From Actinoplanes sp. NBRC 103695 (GTDB lineage: Bacteria; Actinomycetota; Actinomycetes; Mycobacteriales; Micromonosporaceae), in NCBI RefSeq assembly GCF_030269485.1, contig NZ_BSTL01000001.1, positions 432,892 through 496,891 of the forward strand: a stretch of 64,000 nucleotides of DNA, given 5' to 3'. A program made the position numbers and the translations under genes. Below the pieces are notes generated by a model. It saw only the letters and a list, made by a program, of their open reading frames with translations, was not told where the DNA came from and searched no databases. Positions within the stretch are counted from its first letter, which is position 1; each line of letters opens with the position of its first letter. Positions 44,401 to 50,615 of the stretch are shown here, piece by piece.

Positions 44401-47400
44401 GAGTGGCCTTCGGCAACGCCGGCGCGGGCGTGGTCTCCGCCTCGGGCGCGGTCTCCGTCTCCGCCTCGGGCGCCGTTTCCCTCGCTGCTTCGGGCGCGGT
44501 CTCCGTCTCCGGCGTCGCTTCCGTCTCCGGGGGTGGCTCGACCGAGCCGGCCATCCACTTGGCGAAGCGGGAGAGCGGGTTGTCGCTCGGTGGTGGCGGC
44601 GCCGGGGCGGCGTGAGGCACCAGCGCGTTGCTCTCGTCGGTCATCCAGCCCATGCGCGCGAAGTTCTCGGCGAAGGTGCGGTCGTAGCCGGAGAGATCCT
44701 CGTTGCCGTACTGGGCGAGCAGCCGATAGATCAGGTTCGGCCCGGTGAGCACGAAGGCCGTCTCACCCGGGTTTCCCGCGCCCATGCCGCGGATCATGTC
44801 CGGGTCCGGCAACATGGCCCGCAGGTCCTTGACGAACGCCATGCCCGGCGGCGCGACGATGAAGTTGTTGTTCGGCGGATAGTCCAGCCGGCGACGGTAC
44901 GCCTCGGCCAGGCCGTCGGGATCGGCCAGCAACCCCTCGACGTCACCCCACGGCAACGGGTTGTCGCTCTCGTTGGCCCGGTTGATGAAGTCCGCGAGGT
45001 CGTCGCGGTCCCGCCAGAAACCGGCGATGTACGGGACATCGGTGTCGGTGTTGCTGAGGGAGTATCCGTCGCGGGGCAGGTCGATCGAGCCCGGGGCGAT
45101 GTCGATGTCGACGTACATCCCGCCGAAGTTGTCCAGGATCCCGTACCGGAGGATGTCGGCCGCCATCGACCAGCCCTTGATGTCCAGGGCGGCCTGGACC
45201 TTGTCCTGCGTCGCGTACGGATCGCCGTCCGGGAAGAGGATGCCGGTGTCCTGGACCCGGCCGCCGGCCCGGGCGAACGGCCCGTCCAGGAAGGCGGCAT
45301 TGGCCTGGCGCGTGGCCGGATCGGTCCACAGCACGGTCGACCAGTCCTTGGCGTCGGTGGTCCTCGCCCAGTCGAGGAGGTTGGCCTGCGCGGACGGGCT
45401 GAGCTTGGCGCCGCCGACCCAGATGAGGTGAGCGATCGGCGGCACGTTGGGGTCGCTGCCCGGCCGGCCCATCACCGGCGGCGGCATGGCCGCGTCCGGC
45501 GGCGGCCCATCGGGTGCCGGGTCGGGTGCCGGGTCGGGGCCGACCAGATCCGTCGGGGTGTGGGTGGGCCAGTCCGGCAGCGCCGCGTCGCCGAGGTTGG
45601 TGGGCAGGAAGTACGCATCGGCGTCGTCCGGCCAGACGGCCAGGTCACCGGACTGACCGTCGAGGTAGAGCACGTCGCCGCCGTGGTTGACGACGTTGAA
45701 GGCGTGGGTGATGTTCTTGCCGTCCTGGCGGATCACCACGATGCCGCGGGCGCCCGGCCCGGCCCGGTCCACGACGGTGGTGAGCGAGTCCCGGTCGGGG
45801 ACCGCCAGCAGCGGCCCGCCGGTGTAGTTGAGCAGGTGCTGCGCCGGGCTGTGCGGCGTCGGCGGCACGATCTGCAGGCCGCCGCCGGCCAGGACGTCAT
45901 CGACCACCGTGGCGATCAGCACGCAGTTGGTGAGACCCTCGCCGCCGTCGTTGCGGGCCGGGTTGACCATCGGCAGCCAGTCCAGGTCGCGGCGGACCAG
46001 CTCCGGGTTGATCGGGATCGTGGTCGGGCTGTCGGCGGTGACCGGGCCGGTCGAGGGCGCGCCGGTCATCCACCTGGCGAACCGGCCGAACGGGTTCTTC
46101 GGGGTCGTGGTCGCCGGCGGCGGAGCCTTGCTGGTCGATGGGACCAGGGAGTTGCTCTCGTCGGTCATCCAGCCCAGGCCGGTGAAGTTCTCGGCGAACT
46201 CCAGGTCGTAGGTCGAGTGGTTCTCGTTGCCGTAGTCGCTGAGCACCTGATAGATGACGTTGGGGCCGGTCAGGACGAAGGCGGTCTCGCCCGGGTTGTC
46301 GGCGCCCCTCGTGCGGATGGTGTCCGGGTCGGGCAGCTTGGCCCGCAGATCCCGGAAGAACCTCATCCCCGGCGGCGCGACGATGAAATTGTTGTTCGGC
46401 GGGTAATCGAGCCGTCGCCGGTAGGCCTCGGGCAGGCCGTTCGGATCGGCGAGGAGCTCGTCGAGGTTGTTCCAGGGCAGCGGGTTGTCGCTCTGGTTGG
46501 CCCGGTTGATGAAGTCCGTGAGGTCGTCGTTGTCCCGCCAGAACCCGCCGACGTAGGGGACGTCGGTGTCGGTGTTACTCAACGCGTAGCCCTGCGGCGG
46601 CAGGTTGATCTGCCCCGGCGCGATGTCGATGTCGACGTACATGCCGCCGAAGTCGCCCAGGATCCCGTACCGCAGGATGTCGGCCGCCATCGACCAGCCC
46701 TTGATGTCCAGGGCGGCCCGCACCTGGTCCCGGGTGTTGTAGGGGTCGTCGTCGTGGAATAGCACGTCGGTGTGCTGGATCACGCCGCCGGCCTGCTCGA
46801 ACGGCCCGTTCAGGAAGGCGGCGTTGGCCTGTTCGGTGGCCGGGTCGGTCCAGAGCACCGTGCCCCAGCCGCTCTCACTGGTCTTCTTCGCCCAGTCGAG
46901 CAGGTTGGCCCGCGCGGACGGACTGAGCGTCCCGCCGCCGACCCAGATCAGATGCGTCGTCCGCGGAACCGTCGGGTCCGTGCTCGGCTTCCCCATCACC
47001 GCCCCCGCCGGCGGCACCACCGCCTCGGGCTCAGGCTCGGGCTCGGCGGTCGTGGGCTCGGGTGTCGGGCCGGCTGTGGGCTCGGGTGTCGGGTCGGTCG
47101 TGGAGGCGGGTCCCGGGGTGTCGCCGGGCCGGTCGGTGAGGGTGAGGCCGGTGGGGTCGTCCGGGGCGTCGATCGCGGTGATGCCCTGGAAGGGGCCGCC
47201 CACGTCGTTGACCACGTCCCACGGATCGCCGTCACCGGTGAACAGCAGCCACGGCCGATCCCCGACCGAGACCGGCCGGCCGGGCCGCGTCTCGGCGCCC
47301 ACCCGCACATCCCCCGACGGCGTCAGCACCTCTCGCCCGGTCACCTCGGACAGCCGCTGCGCGAAGCCGGCCGAGACCTCCCCGTCATAACAGGCCAGCA

Positions 47401-49732
47401 GCGTGATCGGCGCATTCTCCGGGGTCGGGCCGAGGATGTCGGCGACCTGCTCCGGCGTGAGCGGGACGCTGCCGGTGCTGCCGTCCGGGTTACGGGTCGG
47501 CGCGCTGACCGTCGGCGTCCCGTTGCCCGGCGTGCCGTGCACCATGACCACCGGCCCCCCGGTGGGAGGCAGCACCGGCCGTCCGCCGATCGACGCGAGG
47601 TCATCGCCGGAGAGCAGCGTGATGCCGTCCCGGCCGTCCGGCCCGGGCGTCACCATCACGGGTACGCCGTCAGCAAGCCAGACACCGTCCTGACTACGCG
47701 TGACCTCCACCGGCGGCGTAGTCGTCCCGCCATCCGTCGTCGTGGTCTCATGCGGCCCGGTCTCGGTGCTGCTGGCGTCCTTCGTGGTGGTGCTCGTCGT
47801 GTCGCTGTCGCTTTCGGTGCCGGTCGTGTTCGTGTCAGCGGTGTTCGTTTCGGGTGAGCTGGTGCTTTCACTCGTGACCGGGCTCGGCTCGTTGCCGGAG
47901 CTGCTGGTGTCCGTGGTGGTTCCGTCAGCGGTGACCGGCTGCGGTCCGGACGTGCTCTCGCTGCTGGTCGTCAGCGGATCCTGGCTCGAGTTGCTGCTCA
48001 TGTCGCCGGTCGTCGAACTCTGCGACACCGGCTGCGGCTTGCCGTCCCCGGACTGCGACGCCCCTTGGTTGGAGCCACCGGACGTCGACGGATGCTGCCC
48101 CGGCGATTGCTGCCCACCCGGCGGCGGCGTTCCTTGCCCACCCGGCGGCGGCGCCGCGACCGGCGGAGGCGGTGCACCTTGCGCGACGGGCGGCGGCGCT
48201 CCCTGAGAAACAGGCGGCGGAGCCCCGTCCTGGGACGTCTGCTGTTCGGGTGGTCCGTCCTGCGAGGTCTGTCGCTCGGGCGGTCCGTCCTGAGTGGACG
48301 ACTGTTGTGGTGGCGGATTGTCGTTGGCCGGCTGCTCCTGTGGGCCGTCCTGGTTGTCAGGCGGCGTCTGCTGGTTGTCGGGCGGCGCCTGTTGGTTGTC
48401 GGGGGGCGTCTGCTGGTTGTTCGGGGAGGAGGTGTCGGTGTTGGGCAGTGCTTCGGTGGGAGGCGATTGAGGGACGTCGGTGATCGTGGACGGGCTGTCC
48501 GTCGTGGAAGTCTCGGGCGTGGGGGACTTCTCGGTCACCGGGCCGTGGGGCGGCGGGCCGTCGCCATCGCCTCCGCGGTTGTCCCAGTCCTCGCGCATGT
48601 TCTTGCCGAACTTCTCGCCGGCGAACTCCACCGAACCGGACGTCAGGCCGGACAGCGCCGCGCCGTGGATGTTCCCGCCCGTGCTCCAGTCGATCTCCTC
48701 GCCCTGGCTGATCGCCCACAGGATCTCGGTGAGCACCTCGGTGCTCATCTCGTGCGCGGCGTTCTCCGCGTACTCCTTCATGAAGTTCCCCGCCTGCACG
48801 TGCGGCGGCGGCTTCGGCGTGGGCGTCGAATCCGGCTTAGGAGCAGGCGTGGGGTCCGGCTTGGGCGTGGGTGTCGGGTCCGGTTTGGGCTCGGGCTTGG
48901 GGTCCGGATCGGGCTTGGGCGTGGGCGTGGGATCCGGTTTGGGGTTGGGGGTCACGTCGGGCTTGGGGATCGGGGTGGGGCCGTCGGGCTTCGGCTTGGG
49001 ATCGGGCAGGCCGTCGAGGACGTCGTCGCCGAGGCCGTTCTTGCCGAAGAACTTCTTGAACAGGTTGGCCAGCCCGCCACCCGCCCCGCCGAGCAGCAGC
49101 CCGACCGCGCCACCGAGCGAGCCGACCGCGGCCGAGTCGCTGACCTTGTCCCAGTCGATGTGGTCGCGGTGCCCCTCGCGGATCTGGATCGCCTGCACGA
49201 CCAGGTCCATCAGCACCTGCATGCCGATGCCGACGACCTGGGAGACGACCACCGCTACGATGGCCCGGGCCAGCCAGGCCCAGATCTTGAACCGGCCGAC
49301 CAGGAACCGGGCGGCCATCGCGGACAGCGATCCGGGGAAGAAGAACGCGATCGCCATCGCGATCATGAACTCGATCATCAGCTCGATGAGCGTGGCGATG
49401 ATCATGTACTTGGCGTACTCGACCTCGGTGGCCGCGCCGTCCATGTCGTCGCCGAGCCGATTCACGTAGCGCGACGACAGGCCGATGAAGCCGGGGTCGT
49501 TGGTGTACTGCTGCAACGCCTCGACGACCGCGGTGTTGGACTGCCCCTCCACCGCGTCGTCGATCTCGGTGATCGCCTTGCCGAACAGCGGCAGGATCTT
49601 GGCGATCTCCGCTGCCGCATCCCGATGGACCTGGGCGAGCTGCCAGAGCTTGTCCTCGTCGGAGCCCGGGAACTGTTCGCCGGACAGCCAGAACTGGAAG
49701 TTGTTCAGCTCGTCGGACACGTCCATGCCCAT
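32432..49732 (-). CDS. Giant multidomain ESX-associated toxin-like protein (5,766 residues)
   Basis: Residues 1-230 form an ESX-substrate-like helical region (MGMDVSDELNNFQFWLSGEQ) with about three membrane segments (~108-133, ~150-178, ~200-224). KPDPTP-type and then P/Q/S/T-rich linkers run to ~670. CPD-like caspase-fold domains lie at ~675-875 (H732, C781) and ~3797-3990 (H3858, C3903). TcdA/TcdB-like glycosyltransferases lie at ~923-1200 and ~1433-1710, each with AADILR then GGMYVDIDIAPG (DXD D1034/D1036 and D1542/D1544). Between them, ~1240-1380, is a papain-fold Tox-PL-like domain (C1270, H1343, D1358). An edema factor/ExoY-like cyclase domain lies at ~3538-3782 (K3583, K3585, D3686, D3688, H3729). 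Two homologous unknown modules of ~1,700 residues each occupy ~1779-3470 and ~3990-5690. It sits inside the type VII series, so ESX export is inferred. No stop codon or frameshift interrupts it. Families were recognised by motif, not by search. Confidence 0.85.
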   Translation of the reverse strand: MGMDVSDELNNFQFWLSGEQFPGSDEDKLWQLAQVHRDAAAEIAKILPLFGKAITEIDDAVEGQSNTAVVEALQQYTNDPGFIGLSSRYVNRLGDDMDGAATEVEYAKYMIIATLIELMIEFMIAMAIAFFFPGSLSAMAARFLVGRFKIWAWLARAIVAVVVSQVVGIGMQVLMDLVVQAIQIREGHRDHIDWDKVSDSAAVGSLGGAVGLLLGGAGGGLANLFKKFFGKNGLGDDVLDGLPDPKPKPDGPTPIPKPDVTPNPKPDPTPTPKPDPDPKPEPKPDPTPTPKPDPTPAPKPDSTPTPKPPPHVQAGNFMKEYAENAAHEMSTEVLTEILWAISQGEEIDWSTGGNIHGAALSGLTSGSVEFAGEKFGKNMREDWDNRGGDGDGPPPHGPVTEKSPTPETSTTDSPSTITDVPQSPPTEALPNTDTSSPNNQQTPPDNQQAPPDNQQTPPDNQDGPQEQPANDNPPPQQSSTQDGPPERQTSQDGPPEQQTSQDGAPPPVSQGAPPPVAQGAPPPPVAAPPPGGQGTPPPGGQQSPGQHPSTSGGSNQGASQSGDGKPQPVSQSSTTGDMSSNSSQDPLTTSSESTSGPQPVTADGTTTDTSSSGNEPSPVTSESTSSPETNTADTNTTGTESDSDTTSTTTKDASSTETGPHETTTTDGGTTTPPVEVTRSQDGVWLADGVPVMVTPGPDGRDGITLLSGDDLASIGGRPVLPPTGGPVVMVHGTPGNGTPTVSAPTRNPDGSTGSVPLTPEQVADILGPTPENAPITLLACYDGEVSAGFAQRLSEVTGREVLTPSGDVRVGAETRPGRPVSVGDRPWLLFTGDGDPWDVVNDVGGPFQGITAIDAPDDPTGLTLTDRPGDTPGPASTTDPTPEPTAGPTPEPTTAEPEPEPEAVVPPAGAVMGKPSTDPTVPRTTHLIWVGGGTLSPSARANLLDWAKKTSESGWGTVLWTDPATEQANAAFLNGPFEQAGGVIQHTDVLFHDDDPYNTRDQVRAALDIKGWSMAADILRYGILGDFGGMYVDIDIAPGQINLPPQGYALSNTDTDVPYVGGFWRDNDDLTDFINRANQSDNPLPWNNLDELLADPNGLPEAYRRRLDYPPNNNFIVAPPGMRFFRDLRAKLPDPDTIRTRGADNPGETAFVLTGPNVIYQVLSDYGNENHSTYDLEFAENFTGLGWMTDESNSLVPSTSKAPPPATTTPKNPFGRFARWMTGAPSTGPVTADSPTTIPINPELVRRDLDWLPMVNPARNDGGEGLTNCVLIATVVDDVLAGGGLQIVPPTPHSPAQHLLNYTGGPLLAVPDRDSLTTVVDRAGPGARGIVVIRQDGKNITHAFNVVNHGGDVLYLDGQSGDLAVWPDDADAYFLPTNLGDAALPDWPTHTPTDLVGPDPAPDPAPDGPPPDAAMPPPVMGRPGSDPNVPPIAHLIWVGGAKLSPSAQANLLDWARTTDAKDWSTVLWTDPATRQANAAFLDGPFARAGGRVQDTGILFPDGDPYATQDKVQAALDIKGWSMAADILRYGILDNFGGMYVDIDIAPGSIDLPRDGYSLSNTDTDVPYIAGFWRDRDDLADFINRANESDNPLPWGDVEGLLADPDGLAEAYRRRLDYPPNNNFIVAPPGMAFVKDLRAMLPDPDMIRGMGAGNPGETAFVLTGPNLIYRLLAQYGNEDLSGYDRTFAENFARMGWMTDESNALVPHAAPAPPPPSDNPLSRFAKWMAGSVEPPPETEATPETETAPEAARETAPEAETETAPEAETTPAPALPKATPEQLGQYATNPDLLYDAAGIKDPDRLIQDITDAATAKVRAQVRPSVARMTWGGRDGISVDTTPIANALRTDPQSFFVSGGRTFDVKDGWGRWHSVTVAPTRHTGTESWIGQDATKFDTRVDATTAMRETQTSGESLTIGTGITIGGRFGPGGGVAGEVALAQATENTESSSTLFDSHNVRGGGTTNLVESPTSFTVTATRPGHPPAAPPMHSATPPAGDAIVADISYYALDDIATSRPRDESRTGEFDVATLVENTSPIRIKDAKLDPDADGTITWNEAAEQILHQLKASGVVDTGSLSRDQVRSLLTEPNILGQLMPAVESPAHSPLILSPSRRQAVGLEMTAEVTSIKTVADIAKSSFRWQPGITETGKQQHVSNVGAGGSVVPIRWGFGLAWVQARISAGFRRNTTTSSKQTSTTRTGTEFKDIANTLTEMKIKVKIDPAVRFNAFRHPMPRPAGARPIEVELTVLSRLPQDKLAELLNPPTPADPGSPAPPTEDTPGKPAPPYAQHGGHAMPLGMGRFRGLLGSTETLIRRVGGGFLPRYRNDGVAKRMGLASSSAERQRNQAELDRVLSVPGLRQNYTALLNGGVSAVLTRTGLFSDRHTVVRVEAVHPDELRYAGERKGVAVRNFQSSGLQDGVAAGGQWRGAVAVESAFIGRIPGNVVNTGLTIGGGVEAGHRWGRDGGVETSGQDTSLHGGTPDSEAYAGQLELRVTVYTFRTAPGHDPGSRVGLGRTAKPAKPALGTAFTRDDVRVRGQDIPRYTLTESKPVEVLYSKSAVPQAALDANPMTVQARETRDLERRTATDLDTMRDFVDRPADDGETTVTDWQYVESMPGAKETLDLVRQAARDTQNYGERSSHRQLGGLRGDDALTEGMPIWSELTDRMTVNRQTANLATMTEAQWSPEPLTTMDDGGQLDVAVATRIVNPRLVDVHAETTSENAPGGGTQVWGSKTRERQFLARVVGGVSLRKPGTDQDRFGGGATGQAGYQRLLSYKLTRGKGKVSGFTERNSNNRKGRDRTYLVVADMRVTAAAEVSSPARFPKSMVPGPLQPGRWEHHKTVQHSAVVKNGVYLRVTEAQAIAMGLLTAPPANPGIRDVTVTLPPGRSPGQGLQVFRKVPSLVDPAKEALRQAIADNPGQAKHLRPILDSMTGKSLADPMLNRRRMLQTLGKGGVKRSWGSLFDGGVSLIHAETGKVTQHLYDVRLEATLKEEIVFDGFQADHDDVDVRTVGTRGSAEVVRTARGGQGFAGAAGSAIINPDGKQAAIGAGHQYASTHLTGHTSAIETETRDNNISSARGVKARIVLTPTFEIKVYHRGKPVLPDGTVTFQESVTVDRWAGDLRTSETSHRPAPLRSPGAYKPGAAKGPEPGWDIRNGLLIPPRFTPEDFGGARTLQAMATDMLAKGSDRLHKPGYPGANQVRSGLTPDVLLPNTAQLLSADKLDFPAVPGADARMRSALPKLGLVPVGARLAGLDATVYREHISQTSTNTGTAMTQQDVRSHMPRLLLGRGYMGDPYQALENSGTGPASGDTAAVASGEDSGATSYGNVKPENPSVLIEYVTRPEMSSTLTNQITGRHPEADGTGKEVRVVVRTGLAEARRVLGIDDGAPQQAKDDFEALVRGSADLTRLADRFVDAADAEARARYQGDPDQDLVDARNARESEWWAALQDHYRRLDDFQSSFVAVGDEVPLPVTPEGATFHDQLTVWNRERDFPAAGTGAAPVGDGVRGTPLTTVPAGPAARPSTLANPDAATLRDRYGMPPRSAGRFQNFADEHGLAVYVRPTNPAVVHWADGLAGLKPQPVKAKTITTLDVRLGASPGTVGLVSLMRPDGAPAHGLDDTTVMRIPPDATGAERTALQNRLDQRTAEFERLAPKVGAAVSGGTMGIHHGVLGLRGPGNRFVPITGDHDVFDIRVPGPASDGGPGEAELDAASYRQVVDLMVAADMGVMHGAHMRWSRDNPTDPARFDDPADQAMFDAIVGGHREGGEPLIRFAPGEPVTLVWAPPADVPAPATPVTTEVSRTPDGEWLADGVPLLLRPGPDGRDGLTLLSDDDLARIGDRAVLNGTGPAGKGPVVMVHGTPGEGPPAVSVPTRDGGTVRLSPDQVAQILGPIPGDRTITLLACYNGEVSAEFARLLSVATRQDVLTPDGQVRVGTVTHPGEPISVGGKAWQLFTGDSESWDTLNDEFAFEGITARDAPDDGTGLTLVSPPEMGQYIQRPELLYEADGVADLDALVTQVADAAKAQIRARIRPHVARLTWGGRDGVSVDTAAIEEALRTDLQSFFVTGGRTFDVKDGWGRRHSVTVAPTRLTGTETFTRRDGTRYDTRNDATTAVVESATSGENLTFGTGVMIGGRYGPGGGFTAEVALAAATENTESGATLFDSHNVRGGERADRVTSPVRFTIRATKPGHPPAPVPATAAEAPADGDITAQVSFHALQDIALATPADNERVAADFDISTLVENTSAVRIMNARFADTERDLSWNHAAEEILRRLERTGVVDPGTLSREQVRALITEANLLGQLMPAAESPAHSPLILSPSRRQALSLELGAEVTRIRKVYDIGKSSFRWQPGVSQSSKEQHVSQVGAGGSVVPMRWGFGLAWVQARFSLGFRRSVRASAKQTSTSRTGTEFKDIPNTLAEMTIRVTIKPGVRLNAFRHPRFRPRTAGPITLDLTVLTRLPTTVADELLGLPHPGPAPAGIEPRPAPDFATAGGHAMPLGMSQFRQMIGNTDRLIRRVGGGFLPKFRTVGVASHMRLASSAAERQRNQAELDRVLSVPALRQNYTALLNGGIGAVLTRTGLFRRRHMVVQVRAVHPGDLEYRGTKPGVAVRNFQGTVEQDGIAAGSQWRGTVAAEGAYIGRFAGGVVNTGITGGGGIELGHRRGNDGGVDITGQDTALHGGTPDSEMYAGDLRLVVTVYTYTTSLGRDRRSRVGLGRTVKPTSARVVEGTRPHHVRVRGRRVPAYRLAENHPVRVLYSKSAVPDQATDLPVGVTDPVDGELHRRTSTDLGTLRDYVDDPAGGAPAVTDWQYVESMPGAARLRDLVRRTARDTQAYGSHRQLAGLRADEALAEGMPLWTELNEQFTVHRQAANLGAMADDHWSPEPLTTEDDGGRLDLAVATRIVNPRLIDAYAETTSENAPGGGAQVWGSKTREWQFLARLMAALSLRKPGRPEDHYGGGAQAYAGLQFVVKYKLNRKRAKVGGFTERNVNNRKGRNRTYLIVADLRVTAAAEVTNPARFPKSLLPGPMQPGSWEHHKSIQHSATVENGVYLRISEAEAIRLGLLGADDDPARVPRRPPSRPAFTAQVQGERLTLPPGRSAGQGLQVFRTVPSLIGPARRAVEEAIAADPAQAELLQPVLDRLTGRGLADRMLNRRRMHRMLGKNGVVRNWGSLFDGGVSLIHAETGKITQHLYDVRLEAELTEDLVFEGFQADHDDIDVRTVGTRGLNRLIRTARGFMAQAGTAGSGVINPHGKEAAIGGALQQSSAHIVGHTSSVETEQREVTISSARGVKARIRLRPTFRLRVHHRGVASATVTFRENVTLDRWAGDLRTAATSRPAAALDSAQAYRPGAAAGPEPGWTTRNGLLVPPRLSPEDIGPAATLQDLAGTMLTDGAKRLHTDGYVGTHQVRAGLSPDVLLPNAAPLLADEIDFPAVPGADWRMRTLLPKLGLEPVAVRLAGMDSTVYREHVSQVATSGGTGINRQDVSNRFLRLLLGRGYMGDPYQALEGTGTGPASDDTAAVATGEDSGSTSFGNVKPEDRSVLIEYVTRPLLAGRLTGQILGRDPVADDGGRHVRVVVRVGLAEARRILGLDAGAPQAAKDDFAALVDAEERLKDLATTFVDAADAEAGARYRARGSDDPGLRQDWEDLLARRNTAEDAWWTGLRQHYRNLDAFYATYVAIGAGEAGPPIPDPLDRPVPADPAARTALIDATVRARLAVRLPAAGRDEATLIQEIERIAVLPGTTVRDLTRVIDEATRPRAGNE

Positions 49733-49747
49733 AGGGAGGCTCCCGCG

Positions 49748-50074
49748 TCAGTGCGGGTTGTGGCCGGCGCCGGCCTCGGCGGTGGCGCTCTCCTCGACCT
49801 TGGCGAAGAAGTCGGCCATGTCCTTGGTAGCGCCGACATCCCCCTCGCTGGCCCGCTCGATCATCACGAGCAGGCCCTTGGTCGTCTCGGGGGCCTGGGT
49901 GACCAGCTGGGTCACGTACTCGTCGAGATCGGAGTTGCGGTGGTGCAGCACGACCTGGCCGACGTTCGCGACGGCCGTCTCGTAAGCCAGGATCGCGGCC
50001 TTGATCTGCTCGGCCGCCCCGCGCAGCGCCGGGCTGTTGAGCGCCTCGGTGTCGACGCCGACGGTGCCGCTCAC
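49748..50074 (-). CDS. Small ESX-associated helical protein
   Basis: A 108-residue protein from GTG 50074, which overlaps the stop codon of the YbaB-like gene (GTGA). It is wholly helical, with NSPALRGAAEQIKAAILAYE and LDEYVTQLVTQAPETTKGLL. No clear WxG motif is seen, but size, helicity and position between YbaB-like and giant genes fit a WXG100-superfamily partner. It may pair with the N-terminal helical domain of the giant protein for export. That pairing is inferred from the 15-bp gap between the genes. Confidence 0.72.
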   Translation of the reverse strand: MSGTVGVDTEALNSPALRGAAEQIKAAILAYETAVANVGQVVLHHRNSDLDEYVTQLVTQAPETTKGLLVMIERASEGDVGATKDMADFFAKVEESATAEAGAGHNPH

Positions 50075-50493
50075 GGCTGGTCCTTCCGGCCCTGACGCGG
50101 CTGCTTGGCCTCGTCGAAGACCTGGGTGATCTCGCGCAGGGTGGCGTCGAAGTCGACCGGTCCGGTGAGCATGTCGAGCACCGGCATTCCGGCCGGCAGG
50201 AGCTCCGCGAACAGGCTGGCCGCCTTGCGCCGGGCCTCGTCCTGGGCGGCGCGGATGGTCTCGACGATCAGTGTGCCGAGCTCGGCCGGCGCCATCGTGC
50301 GGTACGCGCCGGTCAGGAACTTGACCTCGGTCGGCTCGCCCTGGGCGTTCACGGTGACGGTCACCGCACGGTTCTTCGAGGTGACCGTGGTGGTGGCCTC
50401 GGCGATCCGCGCCTCGAACCCGGCCACCTTGGCCTTGTGCTCCTCGAACTCGGCCATGGCCTGTTCGAGCCGGTTCTGCAGGGGACTGCTCAC
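50071..50493 (-). CDS. YbaB/EbfC-family DNA-binding-like protein
   Basis: A 140-residue protein from GTG 50493, preceded by GAGGAGG; the longer open frame upstream is antisense-like noise. The N-terminal coiled coil LEQAMAEFEEHKAKVAGFEA leads to the beta core AVTVTVNAQGEPTEVKFL and the helix LGTLIVETIRAAQDEARRKA, the YbaB/EbfC pattern. EspR-like or EspD/EspL-like YbaB proteins occur in mycobacterial and Streptomyces ESX loci, where they chaperone or regulate substrates. Here it lies between the glycine-rich gene and the giant gene. Confidence 0.82.
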   Translation of the reverse strand: MSSPLQNRLEQAMAEFEEHKAKVAGFEARIAEATTTVTSKNRAVTVTVNAQGEPTEVKFLTGAYRTMAPAELGTLIVETIRAAQDEARRKAASLFAELLPAGMPVLDMLTGPVDFDATLREITQVFDEAKQPRQGRKDQP

Positions 50494-50615
50494 GAACGCC
50501 TCCTCATCGTCGTCGGTGACCTCCCGCCCGGAGGTGGAAAGCCGTGGTGGCGGCCCGCCCTGGGGGAGCGGGAAGCCTCGGCGGCCCGGTCCGGGGGAGC
50601 GGGCCGCCGATCGGG

